NCBI RefSeq assembly: GCF_014648995.1
Contig: NZ_BMSE01000015.1
Location: forward strand, 124,001-188,000
DNA: 64,000 bases
From: Streptomyces massasporeus
GTDB lineage: Bacteria > Actinomycetota > Actinomycetes > Streptomycetales > Streptomycetaceae
Reading direction: 5' to 3'
The translations under genes were made by a program, and so were the position numbers. The notes under the pieces are model-generated. The model was not told the DNA's origin, searched no databases, and saw only the letters and a program-made list of their open reading frames with translations. Each line of letters opens with the position of its first letter. Position 1 is the first letter of the stretch. This document shows, one piece after another, positions 25,633-34,781 of this stretch.

Positions 25633-27954
25633 TCAGGACGGTGAGAGCTCCTCGCGGACCGTACGGGCGGCGTGAACCAGGTTCTCCAGCGAGGAGCGGG
25701 TCTCCGGCCAGCCGCGGGTCTTCAGACCGCAGTCGGGGTTGACCCAGAGGCGCTCGGCGGGGATCGCCTTGAGACCGGTGCGGAGCAGTTGGGCGGCCTC
25801 CTCGGGGCTCGGGACACGGGGGGAGTGGATGTCGTACACCCCGGGCCCGGCTTCTCGCGGGTAGCCATGGGCGGCGAGTTCGCGGGCGACCTGCATGTGC
25901 GAGCGGGCCGCCTCCAGGCTGATGACGTCGGCGTCGAGGTCGTCGATGGCCTGGACGATGTCACCGAACTCGGCGTAGCACATGTGGGTGTGGATCTGGG
26001 TGTCCGGCCGCACGCCGCCGGTGGTGAGCCGGAACGCCTCGGTGGCCCACGCCAGGTAGGCGGGGTGGTCGGTGGCGCGCAGCGGCAGCGTCTCGCGCAG
26101 GGCCGGCTCGTCGACCTGGATGACGGAGGTCCCGGCCGCCTCCAGGTCGCCCACCTCGTCGCGCAGGGCGAGGGCGACCTGGCGAGCGGTGTCGCCGAGG
26201 GGTTGATCGTCGCGGACGAAGGACCAGGCGAGCATGGTGACCGGCCCGGTGAGCATGCCCTTGACTGGCTTCTCCGTGAGCGACTGGGCGTACGCCGTCC
26301 AGCGCACCGTCATCGGCTGCGGGCGGGAGATGTCGCCGGCCAGGATCGGCGGACGGACGTGGCGGGTGCCGTAGGACTGGACCCAGCCGTGCTGGGTGGC
26401 CAGGTAGCCCGTGAGCTGCTCGGCGAAGTACTGGACCATGTCGTTGCGTTCGGCCTCGCCGTGCACGAGGACGTCCAGGCCGGCCTTTTCCTGGAAGGAG
26501 ATCACCTCGCCGATCTCGGCTTTGATGCGCTCCTCGTAGCCGGCCGCGTCGATGCGGCCCGCACGCAGATCGGCGCGCGCGGTGCGCAGCTCGCCGGTCT
26601 GTGGGAAGGAGCCGATGGTCGTGGTCGGCAGTAGGGGCAGACGGAGGTGGGCCCGCTGGGCGGCGGCCCGTTCGGCGTAGGACGGTGAGCGGCGGGCGTC
26701 CGCCGCGGTGACGGTGGCGGTGCGAGCGCGGACTTCGGGGTCGCGGGTGATCGGCGAGCTCGCGCGGGAGGCCAGGTCGGCTCGGTTGGCGGCGAGTTGG
26801 CCGCTGATCGTGTCGGTGCCCTGGGCCAGGCCCTTGGCGAGGGTGACGATCTCGCTCGTCTTCTGTTTCGCGAAGGAGAGCCAGCGCAGGATCTGCGGAT
26901 CGATGTCCCGCTCCCGGGCTGCGTCCAGCGGTACGTGGAGCAGGGAGCAGGAGGCGGCCACGTCGACGCGGTCGGCCAGCCCCAGCAGGGTGCCGAGGGT
27001 GGACAGCGACTTCTCCATCTCATTGACCCAGATGTTGCGCCCGTTGACGACCCCGGCGATCAGCCGCTTGCCGGGCAGCCCGCCTACGCCTGCCAGGGCG
27101 TCGAGGTTGGCGGCGGCGGACTCGGTGAAGTCCAGCGCGAGCCCGTCGACGGGAGCCTTGGCCAGCATCGGAAGCGCGTCGCCGAGCCGGTCGAAGTACG
27201 AGGCGACCAGCAGCTTCGGACGGTCGATCAGGGCGCCGAGGTCGCGGTAGGCGCGCGCCGCGGCGTTCAGTTCGGCGGGAGTGCGGTCCTGGACGAGCGC
27301 GGGCTCGTCGAGCTGCACCCATGCGGCGCCGGCCGCGCGCAGGTCGGCGAGGACCTCGGCGTACACCGGGAGGAGCCGGTCGAGGAGGGTGAGCGGCTCG
27401 AAGTCCGCGGGCACGCCGGGGGCGGGCTTGGCGAGCAGGAGGTAGGTGACGGGCCCGACCAGCACGGGACGGGCGGTGAGCCCGAGGGCGAGGGCCTCCT
27501 TCAGTTCGGTGACCGGCTTGGCGGAGTTCGCGGTGAACACGGTGTTCGGCCCCAACTCCGGTACGAGGTAGTGATAGTTGGTGTCGAACCACTTGGTCAT
27601 CTCCAGCGGCGCCGCGTCCTGGGTGCCGCGGGCCATGGCGAAGTAGCCGTCCAGGGCGTCCGCGTCGGAGGCGGCACGGTGCCGGAGGGGGACGGCGCCG
27701 ACCATGACGGTGGTGTCCAGGACGTGGTCGTAGTACGAGAAGTCACCGGTGGGCACTTCGTGGATGCCGGCTGCGGCCAGCTCCTGCCAGGTGGTGCGGC
27801 GGAGTCCGGCGGCGACCGCCTCCAGGGCGTCCGCGGTGACGCGGCCCTTCCAGTAGCCCTCGACGGCCTTCTTCAACTCCCGCTCCGGGCCCTGGCGGGG
27901 GTAGCCGTACACGGTGGCCCGTGCTGCCGCGGCTGCGGTCTTGGTGGTGGTCAC
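25633..27954 (-). CDS. metE: Cobalamin-independent methionine synthase
   Basis: This 773-residue enzyme transfers a methyl group from 5-methyltetrahydropteroyltriglutamate to homocysteine in the cytoplasm. Both halves are present: the N-terminal domain (ATVYGYPRQGPERELKKAVE) and the C-terminal catalytic domain with the zinc ligands in HTHMCYAEFG and NPDCGLKTRGW. The GTG start at 27954 has AAGGAG six bases upstream. A cobalamin riboswitch lies in the leader, so the gene should be shut off when B12 is available and the B12-dependent enzyme MetH can work. The length is standard. Confidence 0.97.
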   Translation of the reverse strand: MTTTKTAAAAARATVYGYPRQGPERELKKAVEGYWKGRVTADALEAVAAGLRRTTWQELAAAGIHEVPTGDFSYYDHVLDTTVMVGAVPLRHRAASDADALDGYFAMARGTQDAAPLEMTKWFDTNYHYLVPELGPNTVFTANSAKPVTELKEALALGLTARPVLVGPVTYLLLAKPAPGVPADFEPLTLLDRLLPVYAEVLADLRAAGAAWVQLDEPALVQDRTPAELNAAARAYRDLGALIDRPKLLVASYFDRLGDALPMLAKAPVDGLALDFTESAAANLDALAGVGGLPGKRLIAGVVNGRNIWVNEMEKSLSTLGTLLGLADRVDVAASCSLLHVPLDAARERDIDPQILRWLSFAKQKTSEIVTLAKGLAQGTDTISGQLAANRADLASRASSPITRDPEVRARTATVTAADARRSPSYAERAAAQRAHLRLPLLPTTTIGSFPQTGELRTARADLRAGRIDAAGYEERIKAEIGEVISFQEKAGLDVLVHGEAERNDMVQYFAEQLTGYLATQHGWVQSYGTRHVRPPILAGDISRPQPMTVRWTAYAQSLTEKPVKGMLTGPVTMLAWSFVRDDQPLGDTARQVALALRDEVGDLEAAGTSVIQVDEPALRETLPLRATDHPAYLAWATEAFRLTTGGVRPDTQIHTHMCYAEFGDIVQAIDDLDADVISLEAARSHMQVARELAAHGYPREAGPGVYDIHSPRVPSPEEAAQLLRTGLKAIPAERLWVNPDCGLKTRGWPETRSSLENLVHAARTVREELSPS

Positions 27955-28127
27955 GGAGATCTCCTTCGCGAGATGAATCCCTGAGATCCCGGAGACGGGA
28001 CGAGAGCGCGAAGGGGTGACGGACCGGACGGAGTCGACCGCGCGCAACTGAGCGCGGCTGTCCGCCTGGTATGTACGCCGACCCGCCCACGAGGTCACCG
28101 GGATGTCCGCGCACGAGCCGGTCGTGC

Positions 28128-28345
28128 ACGGGCAACGGGCAGGTCTTCGGACTCGCGGGCACATCCTCCGGACGGAGGACTCCTATTGGCCGTCGCTTCC
28201 CAGGCCCGGTTCGTCGGACCCAGTGCGTATGACGGCGGTCGTTCCCGCTCACCGCTGCGGGGCAGTCCCGGATTCCCACCGGGTTCCCTCTTACGACGCA
28301 TCCCGCCTGGCGGACGGGGCGAACCAGCTGCACCGGTCAGCCTAC
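28128..28345 (-). ncRNA. Cobalamin riboswitch in the metE leader
   Basis: Read on the minus strand, the region holds the family landmarks in order: GGGAACCCGGTGGGAATCC, GGGACTGCCCCGCAGCGGTG (28250-28275 area) and, 3' of a variable arm, CGCGAGTCCGAAGACCTGCC (28140-28160 area). These are the conserved core and the B12 box of the cobalamin aptamer. About 175 bases separate it from the metE start, enough for an expression platform. The edges are approximate. Binding is expected to repress metE. Confidence 0.9.
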
Positions 28346-28779
28346 GGGCCGGCCGGAGAACACGACTGCTCGCGCTGACCATTCGGATGGTGAGGTGGGT
28401 CACGCGACCGGGGTAGCTAATCGGTCTGGTTCTTGCTGCGGGGGGCGGTCGGCAGCAATTTTCGTGTTCTACGAAATGCCGGCCCGAAATCGCTTGCTGC
28501 GGAACTGGCGCTGTCTACCCAGATTGTTCAAAGCCACCGCCCCTCCGGGCGCATGGTCACACATCCTCGACACAACGTCCGTATGAGCGTCAGGCATGTG
28601 ATGAATGAACGCGTAGGTGAGGGTGGCCGATTCGCGCGCTGCTGACCTGCCGATACGGCGCGGGTTGGCGTGAAGCCCTTGATCTGAGCACATCAATGAG
28701 TCAGGTTCGAGGCGGGCCGGACGCAGTTCCGGTCCGAACCCCCACACCCCCCACGAAAAGTGACGAGGAGAACCCTCAC
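28346..28779. other. 434-base divergent gap between metE leader and protease gene
   Basis: It should hold the metE promoter (left) and the protease promoter (right). TTTCGT and ACGAAA (28460-28465 and 28471-28476) form a small inverted repeat. Several short frames exist but none has coding character. Confidence 0.4.
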
Positions 28780-29979
28780 ATGTCAGCTCGCGCATTCACA
28801 CGCAGAATGCAGGTCCTCACCGCCACGGCCGTCGTCGCAACCCTGACGACCTTCGGGACGGCGCACGCGCAAATCGCTCCCGAATCCGTTCCCGCCGAAG
28901 GCACCGTGTACGGCCTCGGCGCCAAGGGAGCCGTACCTGGCAGCTTCATCGTCACGCTGGACGACAAGGTGAACAAGGCCGCGCTCGCCAAGGAGTACGG
29001 CGGCAAGCTCAAGCGCACGTACACCGCCGCCCTCGACGGCTTCTCCGCCGGCGGCCTCTCGCAGGCCGAGGCCAAGCGTCTCGCCGCCGACCCGTCCGTC
29101 GCCAAGGTCGTGCAGGTCAAGAAGTTCAGCATCACCGCCACTCAGGACAACCCGCCCTCCTGGGGCCTCGACCGCCTGGACCAGGCGGACACCGCCGGCG
29201 ACAGCAAGTACACCTACCCCGATGGTGCGGGCGAGGGCGTGACCGCGTACGTCATCGACACCGGCGTACGGACCACGCACAAGGACTTCGGGGGACGGGC
29301 CGCTTCCGGCTTCGACGCCGTGGACAACGACAACGACGCCACGGACGGCAACGGCCACGGCACCCATGTCGCCGGCACGATCGCGGGCACAGCCCACGGT
29401 GTCGCCAAGAAGGCGAAGATCGTCGCCGTCCGGGTGCTCGACGACAACGGCTCCGGAACCACCGAGCAGGTCGTCGCCGGCATCGACTGGGTCACCAAGA
29501 ACCATCAGGGTCCGTCCGTCGCGAACATGAGCCTGGGCGGCGGCGCCGACGAGGCCCTCGACGAAGCCGTGCGCAAGGCCGTCGCGGCCGGCGTCACCTT
29601 CGCCGTCGCCGCGGGCAACGAATCCTCGGACGCCGGGCAGGGCTCCCCGGCCCGCGTGAAGGAAGCCGTCACCGTCGCGTCCTCGACCAAGGACGACAAG
29701 CAGTCGGACTTCTCCAACTACGGCGCGGTCGTGGACGTGTACGCCCCCGGCTCCGACATCACCTCCGCCTGGAACGACAGCGACGAAGGCACCAAGACCA
29801 TATCGGGCACGTCCATGGCCACCCCGCACGTCGTGGGCGCCGCGGCCGTCTACCTGGCGGGCCACAAGGACGCCACGCCGGAACAGGTCGCCAAGGCCCT
29901 CACCGACGGCGCCACACCCGACAAGATCTCCAACCCCGCACAGGGCACCGCGAACAAGCTGCTGAAGATCGTCGAGTAG
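28780..29979 (+). CDS. Secreted subtilisin-like serine protease (S8) with I9 propeptide
   Basis: This 399-residue exported protease has a signal peptide (LTATAVVATLTTFGTAHA, to about residue 30), an inhibitor I9 propeptide (PGSFIVTLDDKVNKAAL, residues about 50-125) and a mature S8 domain. The triad is D160 (AYVIDTGV), H193 (NGHGTHVAG) and S345 (SGTSMATPH), and the oxyanion Asn is in AAGNES. It resembles the small extracellular subtilases of Streptomyces. ATG 28780 lies nine bases after GAGGAG. It ends before a 16-bp-stem terminator shared with the convergent photolyase-like gene. Confidence 0.96.
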   Translation: MSARAFTRRMQVLTATAVVATLTTFGTAHAQIAPESVPAEGTVYGLGAKGAVPGSFIVTLDDKVNKAALAKEYGGKLKRTYTAALDGFSAGGLSQAEAKRLAADPSVAKVVQVKKFSITATQDNPPSWGLDRLDQADTAGDSKYTYPDGAGEGVTAYVIDTGVRTTHKDFGGRAASGFDAVDNDNDATDGNGHGTHVAGTIAGTAHGVAKKAKIVAVRVLDDNGSGTTEQVVAGIDWVTKNHQGPSVANMSLGGGADEALDEAVRKAVAAGVTFAVAAGNESSDAGQGSPARVKEAVTVASSTKDDKQSDFSNYGAVVDVYAPGSDITSAWNDSDEGTKTISGTSMATPHVVGAAAVYLAGHKDATPEQVAKALTDGATPDKISNPAQGTANKLLKIVE

Positions 29980-30003
29980 TCGTCCTCGAGTCGTCGTCCT
30001 CGA

Positions 30004-30047
30004 CCGGCGCTCGCCGTGCTGTCCAGACGAGGCACGGCGAGCGCCGG
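30004..30047. terminator. Strong bidirectional hairpin terminator
   Basis: A perfect 16-bp stem (30004-30019 with 30032-30047, CCGGCGCTCGCCGTGC) has a 12-base loop and lies between two convergent genes. Confidence 0.85.
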
Positions 30048-30079
30048 CGGCGTGATGCGCTGCGCGGCGATCGGGCCTG

Positions 30080-31594
30080 TCACGGCGCCTCGTCGCCCCG
30101 CCGCCGCTCCTGGCGCAGGACGTCGTCGAGGTCGGCCAGCCGGTCCAGGCCCTGCACCGCGCGCCGCATGCGGGCGTTGCCGGACAGGCGGCTTCGGTGC
30201 CGGTGCAGGAAGGCCCAGTACCCGGCGGTGTACGGGCACGCGCGAGGGCCGGTGCGCTCGGTGGGCCGGAAGGCGCAGCCCTCGCACAGATCGCTCATCC
30301 GGTGGATGTAGGCGCCGCCCGAGGTGTACGGCTTGGTGGTCATCCGGCCCCCGTCCGCGTACTGGGACATGCCGACCACGTTCGGCAGCATCACCCAGTC
30401 GTAGCCGTCGACGAAGCAGCGGTGGAACCAGTCGGTGACGGCGGCCGGGTCCCATCCGCGCTGCAGGGCGTGGCTGCCCAGCACCATCAGACGGGGGATG
30501 TGGTGCGTCCACCCGGTGTCACGGACCTGGGCGAGCACTCCGGAGAGGCAGCGGGCGGTGACCGCGTCCGCGTCGAGTTCGGTGAAGTAGGCCGGCAACT
30601 CCCGGGTGTGCCCGAGGGCGTTGCCGTGCCGGTATTCGTCACCGAAGTGCCAGTACAACTGCCAGACGTACTCACGCCATCCGGCGACCTGGCGTACGAA
30701 CCCCTCGGCGCTGTTCACGGGAACGTCGCCCTCCCGCCAGGCCCGTTCCGCACGCTCCACGCACTCGGCGGGGTGCAGCAGTCCCAGATTCATCGAGGAC
30801 GACAACAGGCTGTGGGCCATCACCGGGTCACCGGCCAACATGGCGTCCTCGTACGGCCCGAAGGAGGGCAGTCGGTGCGCCACGAAACGGCGCAGCGCCG
30901 ACAGGGCCTCGCGCCGGGTGGCGGGAAAGCGGCGGGGCCCGTCCCTGCCGACGAACCGCACGGCCCCCTCGCGCTCCCACCGATCGAGGTCCTCCCGCAC
31001 TTCGGCATCGATGTCGTCCTCGCGCGGCCGGTACGGCCCCGGTACGTCCAGCGCGGTGGCACCACGCGGCGGGGGCTCGCGGTTGTCGTGGTCGTGGTTG
31101 AACCGGCCACCGGCCGGGCGGCCGCCGTCCATCAGCAGGTCGTGCCGCTCACGCACCCAGTGGTAGAAGCTCTCCTGGAGCAGCCGCTTCCCACCGAGTT
31201 TCCCGGCCCACCCGGCGAACTCCTCGTGCCCGACCAGGAATCCGCGGGCGGGCAGCACCCGCACCCCCGGCAGGGAGCGCACCAGCCGCAGCGCCGCGTA
31301 CGAGGTGGGGTGGCACACGGTCACCGGCGCGTCGCCCACCGCGCTGCGCAGGCCCTCGCGATACGTCTCCGCCCGCACGTACGTCACCCGCTCACCCAGC
31401 TCCGCCGCACGGTGCCGCATCGCCGAGAGCACCAGATGGGCCTTGGCCCGGTGAAAGCGTCTGCGCCGGAAGACCGACCGCGCCTCGATCATCACCACGG
31501 GCGCCCCGCGGTCCGGGCCCTGCTCACCCTCAGGGGCGAGGAAATGCGGGCCGAGCTGGTCGCCGAAGAGCCAGTGCGGGGTGGCGTGCGCCAT
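30080..31594 (-). CDS. Iron-sulfur photolyase/cryptochrome-family protein (PhrB-like)
   Basis: This 504-residue flavoprotein resembles the deoxyribodipyrimidine photolyase-related (FeS-BCP) group, which includes the (6-4) photolyase PhrB. The opening WLFGDQLGPHF and the C-terminal FAD-domain motif GYDWVMLPNVVGMSQYADGG are diagnostic. Four cysteines (TARCLSGVL, then the pair in DLCEGCAF, then RACPYT) match the known [4Fe-4S] ligands. A role in light-driven DNA repair or light sensing is expected. ATG 31594 gives the family's usual N-terminus; the frame is open upstream to 31780 but there it lacks homology. It is divergent from an RNA-ligase-like gene. Confidence 0.9.
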   Translation of the reverse strand: MAHATPHWLFGDQLGPHFLAPEGEQGPDRGAPVVMIEARSVFRRRRFHRAKAHLVLSAMRHRAAELGERVTYVRAETYREGLRSAVGDAPVTVCHPTSYAALRLVRSLPGVRVLPARGFLVGHEEFAGWAGKLGGKRLLQESFYHWVRERHDLLMDGGRPAGGRFNHDHDNREPPPRGATALDVPGPYRPREDDIDAEVREDLDRWEREGAVRFVGRDGPRRFPATRREALSALRRFVAHRLPSFGPYEDAMLAGDPVMAHSLLSSSMNLGLLHPAECVERAERAWREGDVPVNSAEGFVRQVAGWREYVWQLYWHFGDEYRHGNALGHTRELPAYFTELDADAVTARCLSGVLAQVRDTGWTHHIPRLMVLGSHALQRGWDPAAVTDWFHRCFVDGYDWVMLPNVVGMSQYADGGRMTTKPYTSGGAYIHRMSDLCEGCAFRPTERTGPRACPYTAGYWAFLHRHRSRLSGNARMRRAVQGLDRLADLDDVLRQERRRGDEAP

Positions 31595-31772
31595 GGCAGG
31601 GAGCCTTCCGTCAAGGGCGGGACGCGTACGGACGATGGGCACTTCGCCCACCGCGGTGAAACCGGATGCGAAGGCCGCCGTGCGTCGCCCGTACGGGTGC
31701 AGCACCCGACCTCCCAGTGGGACCGGCCCGGTCGGCGGGGACCGTGCATGTGATCGCCGGTAGGCTGCCGCG

Positions 31773-32306
31773 GTGCGCACGGTCGAGCTCTTGTTGGACG
31801 AGACGGCGGAGCAAGCGGTCCGCGAGGCCTGGCGGCGGCTCGCCGACGCGGGGCTGCCCAGTCAGGCGCGTCACCGCTCACCGACCAACAGCCCGCACCT
31901 CACCCTGGCCGCTTGCCCGGAGCTGACCGCCCCGATCCGCTGGGAGCTCGCCGAGGTGGCCGCCGCCCTGCCGCTGCCGGTGCGGTGCACCGGCGTGGTC
32001 CGCTTCGAGCGGCCCACCTCAGTACTGGCCTGGGCGCTGGACCTGGACTCCGCGCTGGCCGCCCTGCACCGACGCGTGTGGGAGGCGGTGGCCTCGGACA
32101 GCCCGCCCGAGACCCTCAACCCCTTGCACCAACCCGGTCGCTGGGCCCCGCACATCACCCTCGGCCGGACCCGGCGAGCCGGCGCCTTCGCCGACCGACG
32201 GATCCCTGAGCTGCTCCCGGCACCACCGCTGTCCATCCGGCTCACAACCCTGCGCAGCTACGACACCCGGACCGGCACCCTGGAAGTGCTGCAACCTCGT
32301 CCCTGA
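31773..32306 (+). CDS. 2'-5' RNA ligase superfamily protein (2H phosphoesterase)
   Basis: This 177-residue protein has the two catalytic HxTx motifs of 2H phosphoesterases: H42-x-T44 (PHLTLA) and H127-x-T129 (PHITLG), spaced as usual. Members hydrolyse cyclic phosphates or 2'-5' linkages in RNA and nucleotides. It starts at GTG 31773, divergent from the photolyase-like gene. The physiological substrate is unknown. Confidence 0.9.
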   Translation: MRTVELLLDETAEQAVREAWRRLADAGLPSQARHRSPTNSPHLTLAACPELTAPIRWELAEVAAALPLPVRCTGVVRFERPTSVLAWALDLDSALAALHRRVWEAVASDSPPETLNPLHQPGRWAPHITLGRTRRAGAFADRRIPELLPAPPLSIRLTTLRSYDTRTGTLEVLQPRP

Positions 32307-32453
32307 GCTCCTTGCCACGGGCCCGCTCTGGAGGGTCGGCAGCGGGCGCACGCCCCCCGACGCCAGTACCCGTCCGTCGACCCCAAGTCAGGCTGCGGGG
32401 CGGGCAGATAAGGGTTCGCACGGTGCCGTTCGGTCTGTGAGCTGCGTGCAAGA

Positions 32454-33998
32454 ATGTCGCCCGTGACCGAATCGTCTTCGTCGCCCGCCCCCGAGCGCAC
32501 GCCGGGCCGTGTCGGTCTGGGCCCTCGGGCCGCCGCACTGCTGGTGTTCGGATCCTCGGCAGCGGTCCTGGTGGTCGAGATCGTCGCTCTGCGGCTGCTC
32601 GCCCCCTACCTCGGCCTGACCCTCGAGACCAGCACCATGGTGATCGGCATCGCGCTCACCGCCATCGCCTTCGGTTCCTGGCTGGGCGGGCACATCGCGG
32701 ATCAGGTCGATCCCCGTCGGCTCATCGGCCCTTCGCTCGGAGTGTCCGGAGCGGTCGTGGCGCTCACCCCGTCCGTGCTGCGCACCACCGCGGAGTGGGC
32801 ACCGGCGGTGCTCCTGGTGATCGCCTCCCTCACCATCCTGGTGCCGGGCGCGCTGCTCTCCGCGGTGACGCCGTTCGTCACGAAGCTGCGGCTCACCAAC
32901 CTGGCGGAGACCGGTACGGTCGTCGGCCGCCTGTCCGGAGTCGGTACCGTCGGCGCCATCGTCGGCACCGTGCTCACCGGCTTCGTCCTCGTCTCGAGAT
33001 TGCCGGTCAGCGGGATACTGCTCGGCCTCGGAGCACTGCTGGTGGCGGGTTCGGCGTGGGTCGAGTGGCGAACACGCGGATGGAGCGGCGTCCCGGCCCT
33101 GACACTGATGGTCCTGGCCGGCGGCCTCGGTGCCACGGTCGCGCCCGGGGGCTGCGACGTGGAGACCACGTATCACTGCGCACGGGTCGTCGTGGACTCC
33201 GACGGGGGCAACGGCCGCACACTCGTCCTGGACGGCCTGCGGCACTCCTACGTCGACATCGACGACCCGACGCACCTGAAGTTCGAGTACGTGCGCGCCA
33301 TCGCGTCGGCCGTGGATGCCGCCTTTCCGCACGGTGCAGCACTGACGGCTCATCACCTGGGCGGCGGCGGTCTCACCCTGCCCCGTTACCTCGCGGCCAC
33401 GCGGCCCGGAACGCGCAGCCTCGTCTCCGAGATCGACGGCGGGGTCGCGGGCATCAACCGTGAGCGACTCGGACTGCCGGCGCAGGCCGGTATCGGCGTG
33501 CGTGTCGAGGACGGCCGGCTGGGCCTGCGACGCCTGGACACCGGCAGTCGTGACCTCGTCGTCGGCGACGCCTTCGGGGGTGTGAGTGTGCCGTGGCACC
33601 TCACCACGGTGGAAGCGATGACCGACGTACGGCGGGTGCTCAACGAGGACGGTCTGTACGTGGTCAACCTCATCGATCACGGTGGTATGGACTTCGCACG
33701 GGCCGAAGTGGCCACCCTGAGCGAGACCTTCGAGCACGTCGCCGTCCTCGGCGAACCCGCAGCCATCGGCCAGGGCCCATCCGCCGACTCCGTCGGCGGC
33801 AACCTGGTGGTGCTCGCCTCCGACCGACCGGTCGACCTTCGCGCGGCACAGAAGAAGCTGGACGCCCGGCACACCGGCTGGAAGATCACCACCGGCGGGG
33901 ACCTCGACTCCTGGACCGGCGACGCCCCACTGCTCACCGACGACCACGCACCCGTGGACCAACTCCTGCAGCCCTACAGCCCGCAGACCGGCCGGTGA
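32454..33998 (+). CDS. Membrane-fused spermidine synthase-like protein
   Basis: This 514-residue protein has an N-terminal half of about six or seven transmembrane helices (LLVFGSSAAVLVVEIVALRL through GILLGLGALLVAGSAWV) and a C-terminal Rossmann domain of the spermidine-synthase type, with HHLGGGGLTLPRYL as the nucleotide-binding turn and SEIDGGV after it. Such fused MFS/spermidine-synthase proteins are widespread in actinobacteria. Few have been tested and the methyl- or aminopropyl-transfer activity is uncertain. The start is ATG 32454, with GTG 32463 as an alternative. Convergent with the next gene at a 24-base spacing. Confidence 0.85.
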   Translation: MSPVTESSSSPAPERTPGRVGLGPRAAALLVFGSSAAVLVVEIVALRLLAPYLGLTLETSTMVIGIALTAIAFGSWLGGHIADQVDPRRLIGPSLGVSGAVVALTPSVLRTTAEWAPAVLLVIASLTILVPGALLSAVTPFVTKLRLTNLAETGTVVGRLSGVGTVGAIVGTVLTGFVLVSRLPVSGILLGLGALLVAGSAWVEWRTRGWSGVPALTLMVLAGGLGATVAPGGCDVETTYHCARVVVDSDGGNGRTLVLDGLRHSYVDIDDPTHLKFEYVRAIASAVDAAFPHGAALTAHHLGGGGLTLPRYLAATRPGTRSLVSEIDGGVAGINRERLGLPAQAGIGVRVEDGRLGLRRLDTGSRDLVVGDAFGGVSVPWHLTTVEAMTDVRRVLNEDGLYVVNLIDHGGMDFARAEVATLSETFEHVAVLGEPAAIGQGPSADSVGGNLVVLASDRPVDLRAAQKKLDARHTGWKITTGGDLDSWTGDAPLLTDDHAPVDQLLQPYSPQTGR

Positions 33999-34022
33999 CA
34001 CAGCCCGGGCGGGTTCGAGCGG

Positions 34023-34781
34023 TCAGGGGCACTCGTACGTGAAACGGGCGGTCGCCGTGCGCTCGGGTCCGGACAGGATGCGCAGTTCGGCCCGGGCCCT
34101 GTGCTGTCCCGGGCCTTGGAAGGTCCACCGCAGATGGATTCGGGCCCGCTTCTGTCCCCGGACCACCACTTCTTCCAGCACGCCCGAGGCGGTGCCGTCG
34201 CTGCGGACCCAGCGGTAGGACAGTGTGCCCGGACGGCCGTTGGTGGTGACGAGGGCGACGATGTGTGCGGTGCCGTCGCAGCCGAGTGCCGTCGGCCGGG
34301 CCGTGACCGTGATCGCGCCGACCCTGAGCGGCTGACCGAGTCGCTGCCAGGCGAGGAGCGCGAGGACGCAGAGCAGCACGAGCAGGGGCAGTGTGTGTCT
34401 GCGCAGCCGTCGACGCCGGGGTGCGGACGGCGGTGTGGCGGCGGGCATCCGGTGGGTCCGATGCGCGACGGTGGCGGTCACGCCCGGGCCGAAGCGAAGC
34501 ACGGTGCCTTCGACGCGGTCGGGCGGCGTCGAGCGCTCCTCCGCCGCAGGCTGGACGAGGGTCTCGTCCGCTTCGGGGCGCTGTATCCAGTGGCTGGCCA
34601 GCACGGTGGCGCTGTACTCGGCGTCGGTCGAGCCCGTCGTGCCGCTCCGGGCGTGGCTGCCGAATGCCTGAGTCGGCCGGTCGGTGGACCGCAGCACCTC
34701 GGTGGGCCCGTCGGCGAAACCCGGCGGCACGGTCGGGTCACAGGCGGGCGCGGGAGCGTGGTCGTCGTCGCGTGCGGTCAT
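34023..34781 (-). CDS. Single-span membrane protein coupled to a Ser/Thr kinase
   Basis: This 252-residue protein has a polar, Thr/Pro-rich N-terminus of about 120 residues, a basic patch (RRRRLRRH), one helix (LPLLVLLCVLALLAW) and an outer C-terminal beta-rich domain of about 100 residues (VGAITVTARPTALGC). The outer domain resembles, in its closing ..RFTYECP, the sensor-like tail of the kinase upstream, and two cysteines may form a disulfide. Its ATG overlaps the kinase TGA (ATGA), so the two are made together. It is likely a partner or substrate of the kinase. I recognise no named family. Confidence 0.75.
   Translation of the reverse strand: MTARDDDHAPAPACDPTVPPGFADGPTEVLRSTDRPTQAFGSHARSGTTGSTDAEYSATVLASHWIQRPEADETLVQPAAEERSTPPDRVEGTVLRFGPGVTATVAHRTHRMPAATPPSAPRRRRLRRHTLPLLVLLCVLALLAWQRLGQPLRVGAITVTARPTALGCDGTAHIVALVTTNGRPGTLSYRWVRSDGTASGVLEEVVVRGQKRARIHLRWTFQGPGQHRARAELRILSGPERTATARFTYECP

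Noticed and set aside
32388..34001. Long minus-strand frame opposite the spermidine-synthase-like gene
   Set aside because: It has low-complexity Asp/Gly/Arg composition and the plus-strand gene has clear helices and motifs.
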